NCBI GenBank assembly: GCA_022495005.1
Contig: JAGYXB010001569.1
Coordinates: 2,170,001 to 2,234,000 of the forward strand
DNA: 64,000 bases
Direction: 5' to 3'
DNA from: Rhyacophila brunnea
Taxonomy: Eukaryota > Arthropoda > Insecta > Trichoptera > Rhyacophilidae
Positions 31,955-43,600 of this stretch are shown one piece after another. Position numbers and translations under genes: made by a program. A model generated the notes under the pieces. The model saw only the letters and a program-made list of their open reading frames with translations, searched no databases and was not told where the DNA came from. Every line of letters starts with the position of its first letter. Within the stretch, counting starts at the first letter, position 1.

Positions 31955-32871
31955 GTGGTAAAGTTAAATGAGAGTTAAAAAAGTGAGTGAAATAGATAAA
32001 ATATTGTAATTAACTATATAATCAAAGTTTTAACATACCTCCCTGTATTTTGTGTCTAATAGGTTTGTATAAACAAGTAATTTTATACACAATATGGCAA
32101 AAACGAGCCCATGTTATATTTTTATTTTATAAAATATTTTCAAAATACACATATTGTGTAAATAGGTAGGTAATATAATAAACTTTTTTTTTTGTTTGTA
32201 ATTAGCTGTAATTATATGTGTTTTTTATTTAACAGTTTTATCTAAACAATAATGCTATGTTATTTTAAATAGAACAATATGTAAAAACAAGACCATATTG
32301 CTTATTCCAATATTTAACCATTTGCTATTAACTGATTTGTGTATAATTTTTCATAATATTATTGTGTTTTTTGTGTTATTAAAAATAAAATACTTACATC
32401 CATTTGCATTATTTTTTTTACCCTGAATCCTAATAAAGTTTTTATTGCGGGAACTTTTTATAATGAAAATACGTTTATCATAAATAATTGGTTGTAAGCT
32501 TGTGTTGATAAAAAAAATACTCAGTGGGGCGTTTTTATGTCCAAGTATGGCCCATTTGCAGCAAAGTGTACCTAATTTCAGAGAAATAGAACTTTCTCTC
32601 ACAAAACGAGTACACACTGACATTAAATTTGTGTGCTACCGCTTTGATTATCTACCTATTTTAATATGATTTTTGTCATGTCATGCCAGGTACCTACGAC
32701 TCCTCAGATTTAAAAAAATTGTAGACTAGGCCGTAAAATTTTATAAATAAGTGTATTTAACGATACTTAATATTGTTTAATATGATTTTAAGCTACTGAT
32801 TACGATTAATATTGATCGTTGTCAATCTATTTATGGTGATATTGTTGAAAAAAATAATTTTGGTAATATCT
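31955..32871. other. Unassigned AT-rich intergenic stretch
   Basis: No long frames, element ends or RNA genes recognised. Confidence 0.5.
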
Positions 32872-33144
32872 GGTAGCACCAGTGTCGCCAACCGTACTAT
32901 AATTATGCATGCATGAGTGCGAGTGAGAAAGTATTCGGCACCCTTACAATCTCTGCGACACGCGCTAGAGTAAGATAAAAGGTCTACATAATGTGTGAGC
33001 TTGTTTCCAAAAGTATCGCCAGAAAATCGTGGCGAAACGCTTCACATAGCGTCGATAACACGCGATTTCGTGTTGCTAAAATTGCTATTTTTTGTGTTAT
33101 CATAAAGTCAGTGGTAAATATTTTTAGTTAATTAAGTAGAAAAG

Positions 33145-33215
33145 ATGGTTCTGTGTGTTGTCTTAAAATGTGGTAGCCATACTGATAAGCAAGAAGATGG
33201 TATTACGTTTCATAG
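33145..33215 (+). pseudogene. THAP first exon carried by a mobile element
   Basis: Begins MVLCVVLKCGSHTDK, with Cys pair C-x4-C, and ends ITFH plus a split codon at donor ag|gtaag. No second THAP exon follows within the element. Confidence 0.65.
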
Positions 33216-33549
33216 GTAAGTTGATACATGTTGGTAATAATTTATTTGTAAGTATATTATTCTATATTTTAATATCAGTGACCTAGTGTTTCTTTAAAAT
33301 AACTTAAATTATGGATATCTTTATCTAATGGTTGCATTTCGACCGCTTAAAAATACTATATAACGTAAAAAAATAGAAAATTATATTTTAATTCTGAGCG
33401 TCTTGTGCGAGCACTTTGGGCGAGCACTAGCGAAATGGTCTATGGTCTCGAACATTTGCAGACGAATGCTTTCGCTCGCCCACAAACCAAACGCAAGGCA
33501 CGCGGCTTCATTTAGCCATGCAACGGGTGGCGTCTAGATGTATCTATAG

Positions 33550-33806
33550 CAAGGCCTGAACAAAAACGATGCATGAGTGCGAGTGAGAAAGTATTCGGCA
33601 CCCTTACAATCTCTGCGACACGCGCTAGAGTAAGATAAAAGGTCTACAGATGTGTGAGCTAGTTTCCAAAAGTATCGCCATCAAATCGGGGCGAAACGCT
33701 TCACATAGCGTCGATAACTTGCGAGCTCGCCCACAAACCAAACGCAAGGCACGCGGCTTCATTTAGCAATACAGCGGGTGGCGTCTAGATGCATATATAG
33801 TCTAAG
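33550..33806 (+). mobile_element. P-like element, inner copy nested in the outer copy
   Basis: Starts CAAGGCCTGAAC and ends tctaag, flanked by a perfect 8-bp TSD atctatag (33542-33549 and 33807-33814) made of the outer copy's own end. Internally deleted: it lacks the THAP exon. Confidence 0.85.
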
Positions 33807-34181
33807 ATCTATAGTCTATGATGTGTACTATAATTTTGGTCCGCGTACAATGTACGATATAAAACAGGTATAGTACGCCCAAAATACTATAATTTAAGGA
33901 AAAGAAGAAAGAAAAACGTAGGTAAAAAGATCGCTTAACTGGTTTAAAATGAAATTTCTTGAATTCTTCGGTCAGCATTTTTGGTCCGGAGAGGTACCTA
34001 AATAAAAAAGGGTATGATCTCGTAGTTTCTCAAATTCTATGTTATTTTTTCTGAGAAACAAAAAACCTACACATTTTCAACAGAGATGACAACGCATACT
34101 ATATTTTTTCCTAAATTTTGGAGGCTCTGTACTATAATTCCACTTTGAATAAATGGAAACGCTGGGTAGCACTGCCTCAAA

Positions 34182-34406
34182 CAGTGTTGCCAACCGTACT
34201 ATAATTATCATAGACTATAGATACATCTAGACGCCATCCGAGTGAAGCCCCGTGCCGTGCGTTTGGTTTGTGGGACGCATTCGTCTACAAATGTTCGAGA
34301 CCATAGATGATTTCGCTTAAGCCGAAGCAGCTTTCGATTAAGCAGAAATCTACTGAAATTTTTTTACACATTCTATGAAATTTCAAATTTTGACTTGGCA
34401 ACATTG
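34182..34406. mobile_element. Chimeric MITE remnant just upstream of gene C
   Basis: The left end cagtgttgccaaccg is from the 'actataatt' family; the right part ('ctactgaaatttttt', 'gacttggcaacattg') is from the 29854 family. Between them lies an inverted fragment of the P-like element (catagactatagatac...). No matching TSD. Confidence 0.6.
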
Positions 34407-34504
34407 TCCAGTTGTTCTGTTTGCCGTCATTGGCGTCATTCAAAAAATACAATAATATTATTGTTAGATCCATCTAATAATCGACCGGCAGTAATCTTGA
34501 ATAG

Positions 34505-34687
34505 ATGTCCAACACGATGCTGGAAAATTTAGACGTTTCTGGTCATGATTCTGATGGGTTAACAGGTTATTGTCAAACTTGCATGACTACTAGTGAAAAT
34601 AACCTAAAAGACATGACCAAGTCGTACTGTCACAATGGCAGATATGAGGCGTATTCAGAGATGCTCGATTATTGCTTTTGTGTGCAG
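34505..34687 (+). CDS. Gene C exon 1: first half of ZAD
   Basis: 61 codons. Met is 22 residues before the CQTC pair; EAYSEMLDYCFCVQ then donor gtgaga, phase 0. A Met at residue 5 (MLENLDVSG) aligns with gene B and is an alternative start. Confidence 0.93.
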
Positions 34688-37600
34688 GTGAGAGCAAATA
34701 TAAATCAATTTCGGTATTAGTGCCGCAGATGCCCACATGAGCTTTTATAACATTCTTTTTAGACCAAACCTAACTCAGTGGGGGTGAACCAATGACATTA
34801 TTAATGGACGACGCACTCAATACAGTAGCTAGCAAGTAAATTCGCGCATTCGCATGTATAGGTAGACGTCACGCAATTTCCATTATGCGATATCACGCAT
34901 CGGGAATTTATAGCAATATGACCTTTATTGTAATGGCGTTAGAGCAGTGTTTCTAATGTCAATGTTCATTTGAGCGAACCCGTTCGAACCGAACCATTCG
35001 GCAGACCCAACAAAAAGCATCACGAATTTATAGCAATATCACCTTTATTACAATGGCGTTAGAACAGATTATGCCATTCGGCAGACCCGACAATAAAGTG
35101 AGTGTCATTTTTTTTTACCAGACGATTCGTCCATATTAATGTCATTGGGGTGAACCTATGGCTATGGCACGCGAGATAATTTTGTATGGCACATTAATGT
35201 TTTATTTGGAAGAGAAAAAATACCTGTAATAATAATAAATGACAGATCGCATTGTAAAAAAAAAATAGCAGGCAAATACTCTTCAAGAATAAGTATGACA
35301 TTTAATGTAAATATATAATTGTATATGTCGATCGTTAGGCTGTATGTGTCATATATAGTATTATCGCACTCACCTCATCAGGCGGCGGGGGAAGCCACGC
35401 CGCGAGCCTCTGATTTTGATCAATTTACAATGCTTGAGACCGCTGTAGCGAGAGAATGCCTCATTTAATTGGAGCAATTCTGATGTAAATTTGTGTGGAA
35501 AGAACCACACTAAGTAATACAGTATCAGACAATTTCATTTCTACCCACTGAAATGGCTGTACCAAATAAGAAACAAAAACTTGGTTTCAAAATTCAATTT
35601 CAGTTTTTGGTGGACCGAAATATATACGTAATTGAAAAAAGTTATAAAGCTATATGTGTGATATGTTCTGAGGGTGGCAATGACATATTAAATGGACAAC
35701 TCACTTCATATCGGCGCGCACGAGAAATTGTGCATGAAAGTCATTCACAGATGTATAGGTAGACGTCACGTGACCATAATATGATGTATCCATTTCCATT
35801 ATGCGATACAAGCTCCGAGAATTTATAGTAATATAACCTTTATTGTAATGGGGTATTAGTGTCATTGCGTTAGAAACAGATTATCTGTTACTTACCACTT
35901 CTCGGAGATTAGACGCAAGTGAGCCCAGCGCATCACAGGCGTCTGTTCAATGGTTTCTGTCATTCAATTGCATTGAATAAACATTCATCAAATGGCATTT
36001 TATCAATAATAAAAATACTAACACATGAAAAGTGATATCCCATCTTTCTTGGAGTGTTTAGTAGATTTTTTTTTACAATTTTTAACTAGGCACATAGGCA
36101 TTTTGTAACACAATAATAACGGCGGAGTTGAAACCTGACAGTCAGAAATTTTGTATGGGCAGACCCAGCGGTGTCGCCAGACCGCTTGCAAGCAGAATGT
36201 TCATTTGAGCGTAGGATACCGACATTAAAATATGAATTTCGCCATCCGGCAGACCCGACACAAAGTGAGTGTTATTTTATTTTCCAGATGCTTCGTCCAT
36301 ATTAATGTCATTGGAGGGTGGTATCTAAAACATCATCGTTTTTTAATAGAATTCTTAAAAACTTTTTTTTTCCACATGAAAATCTACTTGGCACGTCAGA
36401 CAGTTGAAAAATAATATTTGGGAATTTTTGGCACGCGTACCTACGTAAAAAGATTCGCGAACCCTGACCTAACCTAACCTACCCCAACCTAATATATTAA
36501 TCTTAGTGTGTGATAATGACGCATCGAAATGTATGAAAATGTCAAATTTGAACTTCAAATTAAAATTTACAATTAATGAATCGAAAAGCATCTGCACCGA
36601 CAGAAAAAGGTATTTAATATAATTGTCACTTTGTCATAATTGTCAGAATTGTTACATGGAATAAACTGTTTTCGTAAAAAAAATATTGTAAGAGCTCATG
36701 CGGGCATCTCCGGCATATTTACCACAATTTGAAAACCCAAGAAAACACACTAACATTACATTAATGCCTCACGGTCAATTTTATAATGTACCTATCTACC
36801 CAGGCCCGCCCCAGCGACTCAGTTGATGGTAAAAATGTCTAAAATTCATTTTGTTTTAGCTGGGTACCAATTTTGGGGTCAAATTAGAAGATGTCTATCT
36901 TATTTGCGAGACATGCATAGAAAAACTTCGAGATGCTGTTGAATTTAAGAGTCAGGTACAGAAAGTGCAGCTGAGACTCACGCAAGAACTCGGTAAGATA
37001 TCTTTTTAAATAATCACTAAAGCAAAGATTTCGAAGTACTATAAGAGAGAGACAACCTTCATGTGTTATAACTAGGGAGCGGATTTATATGCAACAAAAA
37101 CATTATTATAAGCTGCACATATGCACTTAAAATCATTAAAATATGCACTAAAAACGAAAAAATATGCAGTTAAAAATTGAGTTATAATATGGAAAAAATT
37201 TTTAGATTCCTAAATTTGTTTCATCTACTGGTCTTAAAAAAGAACTTTTAGGATTATTGCCACTCAAAGGTCAAGCATGTGGAGAGAATAGTGCTGTAAT
37301 TGAGTGCATGGAAAAACATCATATTCCACTCGATAAAATTGTGTCAATTTCAACAGACAGGGCGAAAAGTATGACTGGCATAAGAAAAGGGTGTGTTACT
37401 ATTTTTAAAGAAATAAATAATCACGAGATACTTGCATACCATTGCATCATTCGCCAAGAAGCGCTTTGTGCGCAGACATTTCCAGAAGAAATTTGCAAAG
37501 TTATGGAATTTGTGATTAAGATTATCAACTTCATTATAGGCTAAAGCTCTTAATTGTCGCCAATTTAAAGATTTTTTAGTTGAAATGGAGAGTGAGTACG

Positions 37601-40600
37601 CAGATCTTCTGCTGCATAACAAGGTACCTTGGTTATCAAGAGGAAACGTTTTAAAATATTTCGCTTCCTTATTAACAGAAATCAAAGCATTCTCCTTGAG
37701 AAGGGTGTTCACTATCCAGAAATAACGGACGATCAATAATTGATCCAAAAATTTTATTTCATGGTAGACGTTACGTCTCATCTAAATCAGCTTAATCGTA
37801 AACTGCGGGGGGAAGGAAACACGTCTTTTTCGATGTTAGAATAAGTTATTTCATTCGAAAACAAATTATCTCTTTTTGCGCATGATTTCGAAAGATAATC
37901 TTTGCTAACTAAGCCTGCTGAAACTTCGCCGAGAAAATCATTCTGATATTGACATTTGCTATTTCAAAACAACAATTTTAAATAAGAGGGAAGCTTTTCT
38001 CATCAGATTTCAGGAATTCAGAAACAGCAAAGCGACGTCGGTCTTTGTTAAAAAAAACCTCCTAATGCTGAGGGAAAGCCTCAATTACATTGAGCTTCTT
38101 TACGAGCTGTTTATTGGCGAATTTAAAAGCTTATTCAGCTACTGCGATTTGTTGATTACACACAAAACTTTCCATTCGCTGAGAAGCCACAAGCCAGCGA
38201 CGGAACATAGTTCGTTTTTTTACCGGGAGGTTGGTACTGCGCTCTACTGCGCAGACGCAGTAGGCCCACACGCCGGCGTGTAGCGTGTAAAGTTGACCGA
38301 CTTTCAACTTTTCTCGGTAGAGTGTTTACAACCTGCTTATTAGTTTATTCGATGATTACACTGGGCGTCTTTACAGGCAGATTGTAAATTCGCCAATAAA
38401 CAGCTCGTAAAGAAGCTCAATGTAATTGAGGCTTAACAGAATTCATTTTTTTCCTCTTAATGTTGACATTGGCAACTTTGAAATGCAATTGCTGGATTTA
38501 AAAATAAAGAATTATGGAGCTCTAAATCTGAACGTCTCTGTGCTGATATGGACATATTGGAGAAAAACAAATATGAACATGGTTCACAGCACAAGTAGTC
38601 TGCTTTGAAAGACCTGGAGAGGGAAGACATGATGATTTTTAACACCTCGAATAGTATTCCTGACTCATAATCAGTTGAAAAAACTAGCGTTTGCCGTACT
38701 TTCACTTTCCGGTTCTCCATATTCATGCGAACAATATTTTTCAAGCATGAACCTTATCAAGAGTAAATTGAGAAGTTGTCTTATTGATGAGAACCTGGAA
38801 TCGTGCTTATTAAAAACAACAACATACAAACCTGACTACCCCAAACTTTTCAAGAATGTGGATATTAAGTGTTTGTCATGATTTAATTGTATGGATACCT
38901 TACTTACAATTTAATTTTTATCAATAAATACGATCATTAATAATTATGATATCAAGATTTATTCAGTGTACTTATAGTTTAATTAAGATTAAAAACTTTA
39001 ATTAAAGTTTATTAAGTTACTAAACAGTGTACCTACATATAATATATACTTTAAGTTTAAGAAATTTGGCTCTCAAAAGAAATCTCAATCGTTGTTATTT
39101 GGAGAGCCAAATATTTATAAATATAAATATTTGGCTCTTTTGACTAATGAGTTTGCCGACCACTGGGTTAACCTAACCGAAACTAACAAAAATGTGTTTT
39201 TTGCTGTATTCCTACCGAACTGTACCGAATATTGTTGATAATGATTTACTGAATTCCTTGTTTCTTTCTTAACGCAGAATCATTGAAACCGTCACAAAAT
39301 ATATCCATAGAGTTCGAATCAGGCGGTGATGATACTTTGGAAACTGATTCCAAAGATGCTCAGAATGTTGATTGTAACCTCGGAAGGGACAATTCTCCAT
39401 TTGGTGACTTCAAATTTTTGGAGAATTTTCCATCAATCTTGGATGATGCACAGGAAAATAAACTAAGGTATTATCAATAAACAACAATGACTCTTATTTA
39501 AAAGTTGTCGACGATGGTGGTATTTCTAGCGAGCTTGGAATCCGTATGGGTATGGCGGGGTCTGCATTCAGCCAACTTGGAGTCGCATGGAGGTCAAGGA
39601 TGTATTCTGTGAGGACCAAATGCCGTTTGTTCAACGCGTGCGTACTACCTGTGCTCCTGTATAGGTGTGAGACGTAGCATCGTACTAAGCTTCAAAGGTA
39701 TCGGCTTCTGAGCTTTGAGAATCAATGTCTCCGCGTTACAAACACCCGAGTTCATGAGCAGACCAGCAGCCTTCGGTGATTGACGTAATCACGAAGAGAC
39801 GTTTTACGTGGCTGGGACATGTGTTCCGGATGTCATTCGTATGGAAAAGTGAAAACAGACGGCAGCTATAAATATGCCGCCATGTTTGAATTTCAATGTG
39901 CCAACTTATCAATTTAAGAGCATACATAAGTGAAACGGCAAATAATCTTCAACAATAGGTGGGATGAAATTTCGCATTAGTCGCCAAACGCCGAGCGGTA
40001 TTCGAGGTGGGAGCACGGCGATTTTTTTTTGTGATGGCGTCGTAAGAATATATTCTTATATCGTGTAAAGATGACTAAAAAACGTTATGCCTGTACTCGA
40101 AAAAGAAAACATGTCAATGTTATTACTAATATAACAGTAAACATAACACTAAATGGACCGCATGTTGAATTTTTATGACAAATTATGTTCCATTCGGCAC
40201 GCGTAATTAGCACAATCCGCGCGTCGCATAGTTACGATCTTTTTAGACCATGCCTCAGCTGAGGTATAGCCTTAAAGCACCACTGACAGAATAAACCAAA
40301 TCAACCACATTTAATCCAGAATTGCCAGCAACTGCTTTAATACTAAAATTTCATTTCACTTGTTGTAGACAGACTCTGCTTAGTAATAATTATTTTCATT
40401 TCAGTCCATCGGGGGGAGAAAGCAGTCCATCCGCGGCGAATAAAACAGGTGATATTAAAGTGGAGGTTGGTTCACCGCCGCCTATCCAAAAATATGACAT
40501 TGACATACCATACAGGATAAAAATCGGCGAACTGAAATGGGAGTAAGAATTCTGATTGATTTTATGGTAATTTGTGATAACCAATTCATGAGCAAAATCT

Positions 40601-43600
40601 CTAGGATAGATTACATTCATGGCAGTGGCGAAGGGTGGAGGTAAGCTGTTAAGATCCGCCATAAATAATGCACACTAAACTTTGTCAGTCATATGTATTT
40701 GTTATTAATTTATAGACGGTGTTGGTTAGTTTTTTAAAATTCAATTAAACACCAAGCCATAATAAATAATAGTCAAAAAATACTCTTGTATCTATAAAAT
40801 ATCTAAAATTATACAATTAAATCATTCTAACTTTGGATATTTTATAGATAGAATAATATTTTTTATCTATTATAGTTTGGTTTTTATAGTTTTAGTTGTG
40901 GGTCCCAGGTTCGAATCCTGGGTCTGGCAAGTACACATATTGTTTTTCAATTTGTGTATTAGTCAGAGTATGGACCTAATAGGTTGAGCAAGTGGCTGAC
41001 ATCCATTTCTCGTAAAAACAAAAATCTGTTAATACAAACCCCACTCTGTGGAGGACCATATGATTATTAGGCCTATTAGGATCGGACATGGTTGAAAGAA
41101 AAGAAAATAGTTTGGTTTAGGCAGTGCTTAATGAATTTTAAAAAATTAACCATCGATATGTGTAATATTATATAACGAAAACAAATATGAATGAAAAAGT
41201 TTTGTCGTATCACCTAAAGTATACCAAAACTATTATGGTTTGGTTTAGGCACGGTTTAATTGATTTTTAAAAATTAACTAGCACCGTCCAAAAATTGTAG
41301 TCTTAGTTCAATAAAAACAAATACGTATGACTAACAAAGTTTAATGTGCACTATATATGGCGGATCTTAACAGCCTACATCCACCCTTCGCTACTGATTC
41401 GTGATGACCAGAACAATTTTTTCCCATTGGCTCTATAACCCGATGTAGATCTTGGTCGCTTCACGAAAAATTTTGTTTATGAGAAATGGATGATGGTCAC
41501 TTGAGATTCATGCTCAGGATCGAACGACATATGAATTTGCCAACACGCAAGTGAAATTCAAAATAATTACTAATGGGAATTATGAGCCCCGGTTATGTGC
41601 TATACCAATTTATCTACTTTAAGTTATGTCTACTTTTCTTCGACGTCATCATTTAGTGGTCATTTTGTTTTCAGCCAATCAAGAGGAAGTAGCCTATCCG
41701 TGAAAAAAATAAACCTTTTTAAAGTGAAGGAAGGATCGACTTCGCCGGTCTCAATAAATCATCAAAATAAGAAGCTAACATCATCGGGAGTGCGAAAAAA
41801 ATGGCCGGGTATAGGCTACCATCATGTGTTTTCTACACCGATCCCTATTCAAAGTCCCCTTCCAATTGGAAATTTCTGGAGGCCAAATAAATATAAAATA
41901 GTCCAATTGAAATCAATGTAAGTATTGACACCTCTCTCCTCAAGATCCGAACTAAAATCGCACACGTAAACTCAGCTAAACCTATACTAGAGATGAAATC
42001 CCAGAGATGAAGGGGATCAGCTACGAAAGTGCAGGAACCCCATAACCTAGGAATATCCAAAGTCAAGTCAAGTCTGTGCTTAAGATCACATTAGAATAGA
42101 CGACAGAGACTCGGTGTATGGAAATCTTTTTGAGGAATTGAGCTGTCAGTCAATTGTGTGGGCAAGATCACGTGAAGCGTATTTATTTTATGAATATTTA
42201 TTGCAGAGATCAAGAATATAACACAAATTGTGTACAAATTAAACTTAATAACACACTGGAGCCTTCTTTTGCTCCATATAACAACAAAAAATTGATTACA
42301 TACACTAATAGCGCTTGTACACGTGCATGGAATTATTGTCGGCAATCGTGCTTATTTTAAACTATCATGACAATAACTGTTTACACGTAAAAGTGCTGAC
42401 TGTCTTTCCAATCTCATTCTTCAAGAGTAAGCGAAAGGCGAGGTTGTCATTTTATACTACTATCTGACAGGTCGTTTAAAAAGCGGTTAAGCCCAAAATG
42501 AGTAGTTGGGTTTTTTACCGGCATGTTCGCCCCTATCGCTCTACTGCGCAGGCGCAGATTGAAAACAATTCGGAAGCTTCCAAAGTTGTTTGATTTATGC
42601 ACGCAATCTTGCCAACTGCAAGATAATACATGTTTTCCCATACATTTTCTTACTGTGCACAGTACATCCATGCACGTGTAAACGGGGTACACGGGGATAC
42701 AGTAACACCCTAACTTACAAGAACTCTGTGTTACGCGGTTCTTGATGAGACGGAAACAATGCCAGTTCCACCAGAAAAGCACATGACAATTGCAAGCTTG
42801 ACAGAAGGACTTAAATTTTTCGAAAACATAGTCTAATGAAGAACCCGTTATAACTACATATTAAGGAATACAAAAATTATTAGCTTGCTATGAATAAATT
42901 CTGCTTGGAAAAAAAGTATGCATTATGTCATCAGACGAATTTTATGAGATTTTATGATACATAACTCATTTATTTTTTTAATATTTCGAACATACAGTCG
43001 AACTCGGTTACTACGATCACGGATATAGCGAGATCTTGGATGTAATGAGGAAACATTCGTTGACATTTTAGTTTATGATTTTCTCCATACATTTATTCAC
43101 TGTTATAACGAGCAACTTATCGGATATACCGAACTAAAATATCATCAAAATTTTTCTTAAAACTGTTAATGTGTCGATCGTTTAAAAACAATTCGACCCT
43201 AAGCAATATAATCCGACCGGACAGGATGCCATTACATTTATGACACTAGTTAAGTGTCTAAGTACCTACCTAATTGGTGTTTTCACCGACAATATTGAAA
43301 AACTATTCACTCATATTGGTGAAATAACTAAAAATCCAAGGTTTGTGAAGTCAGTAGGTACCTAGATACCAGCGTTCATTACAATAAACTACTTCTTTTG
43401 TAGTTTATGAATGCCATGCTTGTTTCGGGGTTTTTTACGATGGTTTTAAAAAAAAATATTTTCGACTTTTTGTGTAATGTGACCGCTCATTTAAAAATAC
43501 CTATTCTCTGATATGTAACGCTTATAACGAGCAAATTCAGTCGGTCCCATCTTCCTAGTAATAACCAAGTTCGACTGTATTAATACTTATACAAAGAACT

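Larger units (their letters stand above)
32908..33820 (+). mobile_element. P-like element carrying a THAP first exon, outer copy
   Basis: Matches 57001-57618 over 'gcatgagtgcgagtgagaa', a THAP first exon and its intron, and the end 'gtctagatgtatctatag' + 'tctatg'. The first about 20 bases are missing. A second copy of the same family is inserted at 33550-33806. Confidence 0.7.
32880..34164. mobile_element. MITE with CAGTGTTGCCA ends, copy 3, split by nested elements
   Basis: Begins cagtgtcgccaaccg and ends ggaaacgctg, with a perfect 8-bp TSD ggtagcac (32872-32879 and 34165-34172). It shares its interior with the copies at 6523 and 7016. About 900 bp of THAP-carrying sequence (32908-33820) is inserted in it. 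Confidence 0.88.
34776..36466. mobile_element. hAT element nested in a MITE in intron 1 of gene C
   Basis: Left cagtgggggtgaacc, right gcgaaccctg, 8-bp flanks acctaact (34768-34775) and acctaacc (36467-36474). It carries the N-terminal part of a hAT transposase at 35553-35677 and two CAATGAC MITEs (34790-35147 and 35678-36313). Confidence 0.8.
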
